NCBI RefSeq assembly: GCF_020594515.1
Contig: NZ_JAJCTH010000009.1
Coordinates: 106,386-170,385, forward strand
DNA length: 64,000 nt
Reading direction: 5' to 3'
Source of the DNA: Rhodoferax sp. U2-2l
Lineage (GTDB): Bacteria > Pseudomonadota > Gammaproteobacteria > Burkholderiales > Burkholderiaceae_C
The notes below the pieces were generated by a model, which was not told where the DNA came from, ran no database searches, and saw nothing but the letters and a program-made list of their open reading frames with translations. The position numbers and the translations under genes were made by a program. Positions 55,684 to 63,503 of this stretch are shown here, piece after piece; the first letter of the stretch is position 1, and each line of letters starts with the position of its first letter.

Positions 55684-57365
55684 GTACCCAAATTCCAGCC
55701 AGTGAAACGCTTACCGTCGAATTCAAAAGCGACCGCAAACGCCTGTCAGACGTTGAACTGGTGGAAGCAGTCGTCTGCCTGACCAATGCAGATGGCGGTG
55801 ACTTGTGGCTGGGTGTGGAAGACGATGGTAAGCCTACTGGCCTGCACCCTGATCATCAGATGCTGACCGGCTTGGCGGGCATGGTGGCTGCGCGAACGTC
55901 GCCATCCGTCAGCGTTACCGTGTCCTCCGTGGAGGCTGGCGGTGTGACTGTTGCCCGCATCAGCGTGCCCAAGGCGCAAGGCGAGGTTGCTACGCAGGGT
56001 GGGGTGTACTTGCGCCGCCGCATCAAGCACGATGGCACACCCGAATGTGTGCCGATGCTTCCACATGATCGAGTCAGTCGTGCCAGCAGCTTTGGCATGT
56101 TGGATGTGTCCGCCCAGCCGGTGGCAGGGGCAACTCTGGCTGACTTTGACCCATTGGAACGGGAGCGCTTGCGCCAGGCGGTGCAGCAATATGGTGGTGA
56201 CCGCGTGTTGCTGGAGCTGGACGATGAAGCCTTGGATGGTGCACTCGGTCTGACTGCCCGCCAGCCTGATGGCCGCCGCCTGCCGACGTTGACGGGCCTG
56301 CTGCTGGTGGGGCGCGAGTCCGCGCTGCAGCAGTTGGTGCCCACGCATGAATTCGCTTTTCAAGTGCTGGCGCAGCAGTCGGTCAAGTTTAATGAATTCC
56401 GGCGGTATCCCTTGCTGAAGGCTGTGGACTGGTTGGAAACCAATTTTCGACCTTACAACCCGGAAGAAGAATTGCAAGTGGGGCTGTTTCGCGTGCCGGT
56501 GCCTATGGTGGACATGGGTGCCTTCCGCGAGGCGGTAGCCAACGCGTTGATCCACCGCGACTACCACCGCCTGGGGGCTGTGCATGTGCGTCTTGAGGAT
56601 GATGCTTTGGTGGTGAGCAACCCTGGCGGCCTGGTGGACGGGGTCACGCTGGCCAATATGCTGGTGACCGAACCCCGCCCTCGCAACCGGGCGCTGGCCG
56701 ATGCGATGAAGCGTATTGGCGTAGTGGAGCGGTCTGGCCGGGGCGTGGACACCATTTACCGTGGCATGCTGAAGTTTGGTCGCTCTGCGCCTGACTACAC
56801 CCGCACCGATGCTCAAAACGTGGTGTTGCGCATGCCCACGGAGCCCGCCGACATGGACTTTCGCCGTCTAGTGGTGGACGAAGAACGCCGCCGCAGCTCC
56901 GAGTTGCCCATTGATTCTCTGATCGCTTTGGGAGCTTTACGACAGCTCAAACGCCTGTCGGCTGAAGAACTCGCCGAACGCATACAACGCGACGTGATTT
57001 CTGCCAAACGCACGCTGGAGGCTCTGACCGAATCTGGCTTTGTCGAGGCGCATGGTGCCACCCGGGCCCGTACTTACATGCTTTCTGCGGCTGTTTATGG
57101 CGCTGTGGCTGACAAGGCTGCCTACACGCGGCAAGCTGGGTTCGCACCCATTCAAAATGAGCAGATGGTGCTGAGTTATGTGCGACAGCACGGGCGTATC
57201 AAGCGTGCCGAGGCGAAGGAGCTGTGTCGCCTGAGTGAGGGTCAGGTAAAGGCTTTGCTCAAACGGATGTGCCAATCCGACTTGTTGGTCTTGGAAGGGG
57301 TGGGACCAGCCTCTTTCTACCGAATCGGTACATCCGATCGGATGAATTCGGATGGAATTGGATGA
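55680..57365 (+). CDS. AlbA/Schlafen-type ATP-binding protein with winged helices, 561 aa
   Basis: An AlbA_2 (Schlafen-like) domain occupies the first ~130 residues (LTVEFKSDRKRLSDVELVEAVVCLTNADGGDLWLGVEDDG), then a divergent GHKL/HATPase_c_4 region with FREAVANALIHRDYHRLGAVHVRLEDDALVVSNPGGL, then two winged-helix-like segments (LKRLSAEELAERIQRDVISAKRTLEALTESGFV and RIKRAEAKELCRLSEGQVKALLKRM). Such proteins are called transcription regulators or ATP-dependent helicase-like in annotation, and Schlafen-type domains can act in RNA cleavage in other systems; a role here as sensor or regulator is inference. ATGA overlaps at both ends couple it to the RT and HNH genes. Confidence 0.82.
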   Translation: MSTQIPASETLTVEFKSDRKRLSDVELVEAVVCLTNADGGDLWLGVEDDGKPTGLHPDHQMLTGLAGMVAARTSPSVSVTVSSVEAGGVTVARISVPKAQGEVATQGGVYLRRRIKHDGTPECVPMLPHDRVSRASSFGMLDVSAQPVAGATLADFDPLERERLRQAVQQYGGDRVLLELDDEALDGALGLTARQPDGRRLPTLTGLLLVGRESALQQLVPTHEFAFQVLAQQSVKFNEFRRYPLLKAVDWLETNFRPYNPEEELQVGLFRVPVPMVDMGAFREAVANALIHRDYHRLGAVHVRLEDDALVVSNPGGLVDGVTLANMLVTEPRPRNRALADAMKRIGVVERSGRGVDTIYRGMLKFGRSAPDYTRTDAQNVVLRMPTEPADMDFRRLVVDEERRRSSELPIDSLIALGALRQLKRLSAEELAERIQRDVISAKRTLEALTESGFVEAHGATRARTYMLSAAVYGAVADKAAYTRQAGFAPIQNEQMVLSYVRQHGRIKRAEAKELCRLSEGQVKALLKRMCQSDLLVLEGVGPASFYRIGTSDRMNSDGIG

Positions 57366-58171
57366 AATCGGATAAAGCAACCGGTTTCGGAGCTGCCATG
57401 AACCCGTTGCAACGCATCCTGGTCGAAAAAGCCGGGTATGACAATGGCTTTGAGCATGTGTTGCCAAGCGATGGATCACACGTGGGATTGGGCTCCGCCA
57501 GGCATCCCGCCCAGGTGGCTGTGACGACATCCGATAAGGTTTTTCAGGTAGCCATCCAATCCGGATCTGCCACGCTGGGGCAGGAACTGGCGCGGACTTT
57601 CCCCAATGCAGGTAGCACTGCACAGGGCTTTACCCTGCCGACTGAGGCCGCACTGGCCCAGTGGCTGCGTCGTGCCGCTGCCCTATCGCAAGCGCTGCCG
57701 AACCAAGCGGTCACAGCGTTTGAGCAGCAAGTGCAAGCCGAACTGTCGGCCATGCCAACCGCAGCCGCCCAAAATACCGAGGTGCTGCGAATGGTTCGAC
57801 AGCGGGTGGGGCAACAGGCCTACCGCCAGGCCATGCTGGACTACTGGGGCAGTGCCTGTGCGGTGACGGGCCTGGCACTGCCGCAAGCCCTGCGGGCCAG
57901 CCACGCCAAGCCATGGGCCGAATGCGGGTCTGACGCAGAGCGGCTGGATGTGTACAACGGTTTTTTGCTGAGTGCGAATCTCGATGTGCTGTTCGACAGC
58001 TTCCTGGTCAGCTTTTCGGATTCGGGCGAGTTGCTGGTATCTAAAGCCATCACGCCAAGCGACCAGCTGAAAATAGGGTTTGCCGCAGGCATGTGCCTGA
58101 GATGGGTATCAGCGCAGCATGGCCCGTATTTGAATTTTCATAGGCAGCGGTTTTTGCAGATGGGGCGCTAG
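57362..58171 (+). CDS. HNH endonuclease (HNH_2-type), 269 aa
   Basis: A predicted metal-dependent nuclease. The C-terminal HNH module reads YWGSACAVTGLALPQALRASHAKPWAECGSDAERLDVYNGFLLSANLDVLFD, containing the SHxKPW and NGxxLSxNLDxLFD signature. The N-terminal ~150 residues (ILVEKAGYDNGFEHVLPSDGSHVGLGSARHPAQVAV) resemble the DNA-binding or specificity part often fused to such HNH domains. ATG 57362 overlaps the upstream stop; ATG 57398 with GGAG is the alternative. Last gene of the seven-gene run; its stop shares the palindromic CTAG with the stop of the opposing XRE gene. Confidence 0.85.
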   Translation: MKSDKATGFGAAMNPLQRILVEKAGYDNGFEHVLPSDGSHVGLGSARHPAQVAVTTSDKVFQVAIQSGSATLGQELARTFPNAGSTAQGFTLPTEAALAQWLRRAAALSQALPNQAVTAFEQQVQAELSAMPTAAAQNTEVLRMVRQRVGQQAYRQAMLDYWGSACAVTGLALPQALRASHAKPWAECGSDAERLDVYNGFLLSANLDVLFDSFLVSFSDSGELLVSKAITPSDQLKIGFAAGMCLRWVSAQHGPYLNFHRQRFLQMGR

Positions 58172-58416
58172 TTGCCTGCGCCGTTCGCTTCATTCGCCTC
58201 CGGCAAATGCTCCATCAGATCCTCCACTCGGCATCCAAAGAACTGACATAGACGGTCAATTGTGTCGGTTCCAGTGCCATAACCCTTTTGATTGAGGATT
58301 TTGGAAAGAGTGACTCGGCTTAGGCCTGTCTCAGCGGCAATGTCAGTAATGGAAAAGCGCCGACCGTCCGTAAAACGTTTCTTTTCCATCATTTCGCCAA
58401 GCTTGAATCTGATCAT
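58168..58416 (-). CDS. XRE-family helix-turn-helix regulator, 82 aa
   Basis: A short Cro/CI-type repressor: MIRFKLGEMMEKKRF start, the helix-turn-helix ITDIAAETGLSRVTLSKILNQKG, and the end IDRLCQFFGCRVEDLMEHLPE. Close in style to phage and island regulators that control integrase and excisionase genes. ATG 58414-58416 opens the conserved MIRFKL; the longer frame to 58476 is unlikely. Divergent from the excisionase-like gene, with CGTAA-type half sites between. Confidence 0.9.
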   Translation of the reverse strand: MIRFKLGEMMEKKRFTDGRRFSITDIAAETGLSRVTLSKILNQKGYGTGTDTIDRLCQFFGCRVEDLMEHLPEANEANGAGN

Positions 58417-58429
58417 AAAAACATCTAAA

Positions 58430-58513
58430 CGTAAAAAATAACTTACGGATGTATTGAAAGTTGTGCAAACATGCATAAAATGCGCTGCAGACGTAAATAA
58501 AACTTAACGTCTG
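58430..58513. promoter_or_regulatory. Divergent control region with CGTAA half-sites
   Basis: Two spaced dyads: CGTAA 58430-58434 with TTACG 58443-58447, and CAGACGT 58488-58494 with ACGTCTG 58507-58513. They flank the start of the XRE gene and the excisionase-like gene and are likely operators for the XRE protein. No direct proof. Confidence 0.5.
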
Positions 58514-58540
58514 TTTAGTAAATTGTATAGGAGCACTTCA

Positions 58541-58780
58541 ATGACAGACCAAACTTACCTCACGACTGAGGAGCTTGCGGGCCGCATCAAATACGACAGC
58601 CGGACCATCCGTGACCGCCTGAAGGATAGTGTTTTACTGGAGGGGCGGCACTACTTCCGCCCCTTTGGTGGTCGCAAAACCCTCTACATCTGGGAAAACG
58701 TGCAAAAGGACATGCTGATGTACTCCAGTGGGAGTTCGGTTGGCATTCCGCTGGCAAACGGAGGCACTATCCATGGGTAG
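58541..58780 (+). CDS. Excisionase-like DNA-binding protein, 79 aa
   Basis: A small basic protein with a MerR/HTH_17-like start (TYLTTEELAGRIKYDSRTIRDRLKDS) and the HYFRPFGGRKTLYIWENVQKDM pattern typical of excisionases and integrase cofactors. AGGAG 9 nt before the ATG. Its last 8 nt overlap the integrase start, so both are translated together and probably direct excision of the island. Confidence 0.78.
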   Translation: MTDQTYLTTEELAGRIKYDSRTIRDRLKDSVLLEGRHYFRPFGGRKTLYIWENVQKDMLMYSSGSSVGIPLANGGTIHG

Positions 58781-60242
58781 CATCCGTTCGCGACCAGAAA
58801 CCGGCGCATTGTTCATGGATTTCAAGTATCAGGGGCAACGTTTGCGGGAGCAGACAACACTGTCTGACACCCCCTCCAATCGCAAACGCCTTCAAAAGGC
58901 CCTAGATCGCATCGAAACCGAAATCGCTCTTGGTACCTTCGACTATCAAAAGACTTTTGGCAAACCACTGCCTACGAAGTTGGACGTGGTTGCGACCCCA
59001 AGTGCTGAAGATTCAGCTTTGGTCAAGCAGCCGAGCTCCAGAACAGGGACGCCCCTCTTCAAGGAATTTGCTCAGCAGTGGTTTGCAGAAGCTGAGATCA
59101 CTTGGCGGCGCAGCTACACGGTCACCCAGAGAGGGGCGCTGGACAAATATCTGATTCCCTTCTTTGGGGATAAAGAGGTCGGCCAAATCACCAAGTCAGA
59201 TGTTCTGGCTTTTCGGGCATCACTCGCCAAAGTCACCGCCCGAAAACCCGATAGCACACTGTCAAACCGACGCATCAACTCCGTGATGAAGCCGCTGCGA
59301 CAAATCCTCAACGAAGCGGCCGACCGCTTTGAGTTTACGTCAGCGTTTCGCAACATCAAGCCTCTCAAAATGAAGCGCAGCGATGTGATGCCATTCAGCA
59401 TGGATGAGGTGCAGCGCATCCTGGCTAGAGCGCGTCCGGACTATCGTCACTACTTCACAGTACGGTTTTTCACGGGCATGCGCACCGGTGAGGTTCATGG
59501 TTTGAAGTGGAAGTACGTCGACTTTTCACGTCGGCTGATCTTGGTCCGCGAATCGATTGTGCTCAATGAGGAGGACGAACTCAAGACAGATGGGAGCATG
59601 CGCGACATCCAGATGAACCAGTTGGTCTTCGATGCTCTTCAGGCCCAGTTTGAAGCCACTGGCCACTCATCTGAGTACGTCTTTTGTTTAAGAACTGGCA
59701 AGCCTATCGATAACCAGAACTTTCTGAACCGGGTTTGGGCACCGTTGCTGCGACATTTGGGCATTGCACATCGCCGCGCCTACCAAATGCGCCACACCGC
59801 CGCCACCCTGTGGCTCGCCAGTGGTGAAGCCCCTGAGTGGATTGCTCGCCAGTTAGGCCACACCAGCACCGAGATGTTGTTTAGGGTCTATTCCCGCTAC
59901 GTGCCCAACCTGACCCGCCAGGACGGCTCAGCCATGGAACGCCTGCTGGCCAGCCAGTTCTCCCAAGGCGCCCTCATTGAGCAGAAGATGCCCGGCTCCC
60001 AGGTGGCAGTCTTTGTTCCGGCAGCCCAGGCAGCACCGATGCCCCAGCCCAAACCACGCGGACTACCTGGCCGAGCTGCACCCATGCAGGCAGTACCACC
60101 TACCGGTGAACCCAGCCCGGCATCGGCCATGGCATCAGACCAAGCTGCAAATCCGGTGAGCGCACAGCCACCGCCGTTGAGTTGGCAGGACATGGCCAAT
60201 CACTGGATGGGTGACACCACCATCCAGAGCGCAGCCGGGTAA
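58773..60242 (+). CDS. Tyrosine site-specific integrase, 489 aa
   Basis: A phage-type tyrosine recombinase with an N-terminal arm-binding domain of the DUF3596 type (GSIRSRPETGALFMDFKYQG), a core-binding SAM-like domain (~85-200) and the catalytic domain. Catalytic residues seen: R237 (GMRTGEVHGLKW), the R340-H341 pair (YQMRHTAAT), H363 (LGHTS) and nucleophile Y373 (RVYSRYV). The usual His of HxxR is Tyr here (AYQMR). After residue ~410 there is an unusual Ala/Pro-rich tail (PAAQAAPMPQPKPRGLPGR). Lies at the end of the island opposite tRNA-Arg. Start ATG 58773 with GGAGG. Confidence 0.92.
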   Translation: MGSIRSRPETGALFMDFKYQGQRLREQTTLSDTPSNRKRLQKALDRIETEIALGTFDYQKTFGKPLPTKLDVVATPSAEDSALVKQPSSRTGTPLFKEFAQQWFAEAEITWRRSYTVTQRGALDKYLIPFFGDKEVGQITKSDVLAFRASLAKVTARKPDSTLSNRRINSVMKPLRQILNEAADRFEFTSAFRNIKPLKMKRSDVMPFSMDEVQRILARARPDYRHYFTVRFFTGMRTGEVHGLKWKYVDFSRRLILVRESIVLNEEDELKTDGSMRDIQMNQLVFDALQAQFEATGHSSEYVFCLRTGKPIDNQNFLNRVWAPLLRHLGIAHRRAYQMRHTAATLWLASGEAPEWIARQLGHTSTEMLFRVYSRYVPNLTRQDGSAMERLLASQFSQGALIEQKMPGSQVAVFVPAAQAAPMPQPKPRGLPGRAAPMQAVPPTGEPSPASAMASDQAANPVSAQPPPLSWQDMANHWMGDTTIQSAAG

Positions 60243-60301
60243 ACCACCTCGGCCAAGGCCAGTCGACCAACCCCCAGCCGACCTCAACCGTTCTACCGCA
60301 T

Positions 60302-60330
60302 CCCCTGATTCAGCAGCACTGAAACAGGGG
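60302..60330 (+). other. Hairpin downstream of the integrase
   Basis: CCCCTG-A-TTCAG (60302-60313) pairs with CTGAA-A-CAGGGG (60319-60330) around a 5-nt loop. A strong stem without a T-tract; possibly a Rho-dependent end or an element-terminal structure. Confidence 0.45.
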
Positions 60331-60407
60331 CAGGGCAGAGCCTTGCCCAAAAACGGCCAGTAGCACCCAAAGAACCATTCAAAAACCTATTCGCAAGGAC
60401 AAACATC

Positions 60408-61175
60408 GTGAACACAGCGTCTTCTCTGACAACAGCACCACGTCACCTCCAAGCTCAACATCAACCGCAAACCCAGGCCAAGAAACGTGCCCTGACCTGC
60501 AGCATTCCCGGTGTGGTCAGCGCAGCTTCCTTGCTGTCAACTCAAGCGCCAGCGCTGCGAGGTCGTGCCGTGGTTGAACTCACCATCGGTACAGATCCGC
60601 AGACCTTGGTCTCACAAGCCGTGGCCAAGGTCCGGCACCCAGGACTCAACCGGCTTCTGGCCAGTTTCATGCAGGAACCGGAAATCCGCGAAGTGATGCT
60701 ATGCATGCCAACATCATCAAGCGACTCCGATGCGTTGTCGGCCCCAAGGGAGTCACCATCCCGTTCAACTGCACCCATCTGGACGATCCAGCGACTGCGC
60801 CGGGCGGCCGAACTGGCGCAGTACCTGTGCGCCTTCGGTTGTGAGGAGCGCGAGGTCCTCTATGTGGCCACATTGCTGCAAGGCTGCCAGCCCCTGCTCA
60901 ACCATGGCCTGCAAAGCACGGCGAGCCAGCAGGACGTCTTGCGGACCTTGGTGCGCAAGAGTCTGCAGCAATTGGAAGAACGTTATCCGCGTCAGGCCTG
61001 GCTGCTGCGCCAGGCCATGGGTTGGGGGCTGGAGGATGAGGTCGATGATTTTTACGTTCCCCGGCTTCAACAGTCGGTCCAACGGTCGTTGTCGCTGGTG
61101 GTTGAGCCACCCACCGGTCTGAAACTTCCAGACAGTTCGTCCGGGGCAGCCAATCCGTGCGAATTCTGGCACTGA
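60408..61175 (+). CDS. Unknown protein A of a three-gene cluster, 255 aa
   Basis: Not recognised. GTG start at 60408 with AAGGA upstream. The first ~35 residues are Gln/Thr-rich and look disordered; a middle block (VVELTIGTDPQTLVSQAVAKVRHPGLNRLLASFMQEPEIREVMLCMP) and a C-terminal helical block (IQRLRRAAELAQYLCAFGCEEREVLYVATLLQGCQPLL..QLEERYPRQAWLLRQAMG) look folded. The latter has the length and helix pattern of HD-type folds but no HD pair. Starts a cluster of three plus-strand genes between the integrase and an IS66 element. Confidence 0.6.
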   Translation: MNTASSLTTAPRHLQAQHQPQTQAKKRALTCSIPGVVSAASLLSTQAPALRGRAVVELTIGTDPQTLVSQAVAKVRHPGLNRLLASFMQEPEIREVMLCMPTSSSDSDALSAPRESPSRSTAPIWTIQRLRRAAELAQYLCAFGCEEREVLYVATLLQGCQPLLNHGLQSTASQQDVLRTLVRKSLQQLEERYPRQAWLLRQAMGWGLEDEVDDFYVPRLQQSVQRSLSLVVEPPTGLKLPDSSSGAANPCEFWH

Positions 61176-61189
61176 GCGGGCAACTCACC

Positions 61190-61534
61190 ATGATTGAGAC
61201 TTACAAATTCAACATTGCACCTGTCAGTGCGGCGCTTGGACCGATCTTCGGCGACGGCAATCGCCATCCACAAAGCACTGGTGCGTGGGTCAAGCCGATG
61301 TTCGGGATCGACGCCCACGGATGGCTGGTCATCAGCATCTCCAACGAACTGGAAAAGGCTCTGGGCAGAACCACCTTGCAGCAGACCCGGTCTGCAACCG
61401 TGCTGTTATGCGCCCATTTCGAGACTGAGCAGGCGGTGTACCAGCTGCATGTGGCCACCCGGGTGCAGCTGAGCCTGCAGGAGCAAGGCCTTCGCCATAA
61501 CAATGAATCACATCAGGGAGCCACACCATGCTGA
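61190..61534 (+). CDS. Unknown protein B of the three-gene cluster, 114 aa
   Basis: Not recognised. A small soluble alpha/beta-looking protein (GAWVKPMFGIDAHGWLVISISNELEKALGR, then SATVLLCAHFETEQAVYQLHVATRVQLSLQ). ATG 61190 lies 14 nt after the preceding stop; the frame opens at 61157 but the later ATG fits the spacing. Overlaps the next gene by 7 nt. Confidence 0.6.
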   Translation: MIETYKFNIAPVSAALGPIFGDGNRHPQSTGAWVKPMFGIDAHGWLVISISNELEKALGRTTLQQTRSATVLLCAHFETEQAVYQLHVATRVQLSLQEQGLRHNNESHQGATPC

Positions 61535-62379
61535 AACTATCTGATTTACATGCTGGACATCGGACGCTGACCCTGAGTCTGACACTTCTCGGTTTCAAGA
61601 CCCCTGGCACACGGCTTTGGTTCATCGTTCCGACACAAGTCATGAAGACACTGCAGTGGCCCGTCGGACAGCGACTGCGTATCAAAGTGTCCCACACCGC
61701 GTCGGTCATGACGCCGCTGCGTCAAGCCAGTGCGCTACGCAAGTCATTGCCTCGCAAACGCACAGCCGTCGATCAGCTGCGCCAGGACCTGGCCTGGCAG
61801 ACTTGCCTGAAAAAGCTCCTGCGCTCAGACCAGACCAAAGGGCTCGTGAAACGAAAAAAGACCAGGCCGGTGCGAGGTGCGAATCCGACGCATCGTGCCC
61901 CTGCGCTGTCCCTGCCAACGCACACCAGCCAGCACCCGACTCCGGTTCAGACCGCTAGCGCTGGCAAGCAAGCGACTTCAGACGTTTTGGGCGGTGAAGG
62001 TCCTTTGTCGAGGTTGCGCATGTGGATCAAGCGGACGGAACTTCACTTTCTGGTGCTGCTGATCGTGTTGCTGGTGCTGGTGCTGGTCATTTTTGTGCCC
62101 CTGACGCAGTATGCGGTGCGTCATGTTTTCTGGGATGAACCCGTGCCCAAGGCGGTGCTTGTACAGAACGCAGGTCGGGTGATCTCCGTCAGCCTCAGTG
62201 GCGGGTTCTTGGCCCGGTCACTGGTGGAGACCGACCAGGGCTTCTACGCACTGATGGACGGCATCAGCCTGGCCAGGAACGAGGCGTTGACCCTGGAAAT
62301 CCGTGAGGGCAGGGCGCGATTCCTGTGTGACAGCCAGCATCGCTGCCTGAGGCTGATGGGAGATGACCAGGACAGGTAG
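61528..62379 (+). CDS. Unknown single-pass membrane protein C of the cluster, 283 aa
   Basis: Not recognised. About 110 basic N-terminal residues, a Pro/Thr/Ser-rich linker (~111-160), one strong membrane helix at ~172-196 (LHFLVLLIVLLVLVLVIFVPLTQYA), and an ~85-residue C-terminal domain (AVLVQNAGRVISVSLSGGFLARSLVETDQGFYALMDGISL) that would face the periplasm if the positive-inside rule holds. AGGGAG Shine-Dalgarno. The layout suggests an envelope-anchored accessory protein, for example of a conjugative element; this is a guess. Confidence 0.6.
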   Translation: MLKLSDLHAGHRTLTLSLTLLGFKTPGTRLWFIVPTQVMKTLQWPVGQRLRIKVSHTASVMTPLRQASALRKSLPRKRTAVDQLRQDLAWQTCLKKLLRSDQTKGLVKRKKTRPVRGANPTHRAPALSLPTHTSQHPTPVQTASAGKQATSDVLGGEGPLSRLRMWIKRTELHFLVLLIVLLVLVLVIFVPLTQYAVRHVFWDEPVPKAVLVQNAGRVISVSLSGGFLARSLVETDQGFYALMDGISLARNEALTLEIREGRARFLCDSQHRCLRLMGDDQDR

Positions 62380-62576
62380 AAATCAAGGTACTGACGGCGC
62401 TGCAAAGTCGATTGAGCGTCAAGCGTCTGTGCGCCCGATCAGGCGTCCTCACTGCTGGTGGATTGGCTGCGCCAGGAGTGCCAATTTCGGGGACAGCAGG
62501 AACCGTCGGTCGGGTTCCTGACGCATTGGGAGATGTCGGTGTTGTCAGAGCGCTTGTGCCTTGCCAGCGTTTCATC
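62363..62576 (+). pseudogene. Possible fourth cluster gene, broken by the IS66 insertion
   Basis: After a frame change, 62416-62576 reads QASSLLVDWLRQECQFRGQQ then EPSVGFLTHWEMSVLSERLC, which is protein-like, and it ends in a TAA made by the first bases of the IS. An ATG at 62363 overlaps the previous gene but is in another frame. It is either a frameshifted gene cut by the insertion or a chance frame. Confidence 0.35.
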
Positions 62577-62655
62577 GTAAGCGCCCAGCCAACCCATCTT
62601 GAATTGAGATCTCGCATCTCGCAAGATCGTGTGCACGCAACCCATCGTGCACACC

Positions 62656-63069
62656 ATGCTCAAAGACCCAGACCCCGCCAAGTATCCGGCCCGACGCACC
62701 CACCGAACCTACACAGCCGAGTTCAAAGCAGAGCTGGTAGCGGCCTGCCAAATCCCCGGTTCTTCCATTGCAGCCATAGCCGGGCAACATGGCATGAACG
62801 CCAACGTCCTGCACCGCTGGCTCAAAGAACACCATCAAAGTGGGCGCCACCAACGCCTCGTCTGCAGCGCCACGGATCAGTCGCTGCTCACTTCACCACC
62901 GGTGCCCGCATTCATTGCCGTCAAACTGCCTGCCACTGCAACGCCTGAACCCGCGAGCAACGACCTCATCAAGGTAGAACTGCACAAAGGCGCAGTCTCA
63001 ATGATCATCACCTGGCCCTGTAGCGCAGTCGATGACCTGGCGCCATGGACCCGGGCCATTCTCAAGTAA
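62656..63069 (+). CDS. tnpA: IS66 accessory protein TnpA, 137 aa
   Basis: A transposase-associated helix-turn-helix protein: RRTHRTYTAEFKAELVAACQIPGSSIAAIAGQHGMNANVLHRWLKEH is the typical N-terminal IS66 Orf1 domain. ATG 62656 starts at MLKDPDPAKY; the frame opens earlier at 62629, near the IS end. Ends 8 nt before tnpB. Confidence 0.9.
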   Translation: MLKDPDPAKYPARRTHRTYTAEFKAELVAACQIPGSSIAAIAGQHGMNANVLHRWLKEHHQSGRHQRLVCSATDQSLLTSPPVPAFIAVKLPATATPEPASNDLIKVELHKGAVSMIITWPCSAVDDLAPWTRAILK

Positions 63070-63077
63070 TCCCTCAC

Positions 63078-63422
63078 ATGATCCGCATCGATGCCATCTG
63101 GCTGGCCACCAGCCCCATGGACATGAGAGCTGGTACCGACACCGCCCTGGCCCGCGTGATCTCAGTCTTTGGTGCGGCCCACCCGCATACGGCCTATCTC
63201 TTCACCAACAAACGAGCCACCCGCATCAAAGTCCTGGTGCACGACGGCATCGGCATCTGGCTGGCAGCCAGACGACTGCACCAGGGCCACTTCGTGTGGC
63301 CTCAGGCCAGTGCGCTCCATGGCACCAACCGTGTGACTTTGAGCCGCGCCCAACTCGATGCCCTGGTGCTGGGACTGCCTTGGCAGCGCATGGGCGACGC
63401 AGGCATCATCACCATGGTTTGA
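63078..63422 (+). CDS. tnpB: IS66 accessory protein TnpB (Orf2), 114 aa
   Basis: IS66 Orf2 family: WLATSPMDMRAGTDTALARVISVFG, LFTNKRATRIKVLVHDGIGIWLAARRLHQGHFVWP. Needed for transposition in IS66 elements, though its biochemical role is unclear. Complete; it lacks the short C-terminal extension of some homologues. Confidence 0.93.
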   Translation: MIRIDAIWLATSPMDMRAGTDTALARVISVFGAAHPHTAYLFTNKRATRIKVLVHDGIGIWLAARRLHQGHFVWPQASALHGTNRVTLSRAQLDALVLGLPWQRMGDAGIITMV

Positions 63423-63503
63423 ATCATCGAAATAGATAGCACTTTAGTCAATACAGATAAGCACCAATGGTACCTTTCGTTCACCAAAAATATACTGCGC
63501 GTC

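Noticed and set aside
60243..60407. Right attachment site matching the tRNA-Arg 3' end
   Set aside because: I compared the tRNA 3' segment (36045-36068) with this gap and with the region before the IS66 element and saw no matching direct repeat; the right border may lie outside the window.
62412..62948. 178-codon frame spanning the IS66 left end
   Set aside because: Crosses the IS boundary and overlaps tnpA in another frame; no coding character beyond the boundary.
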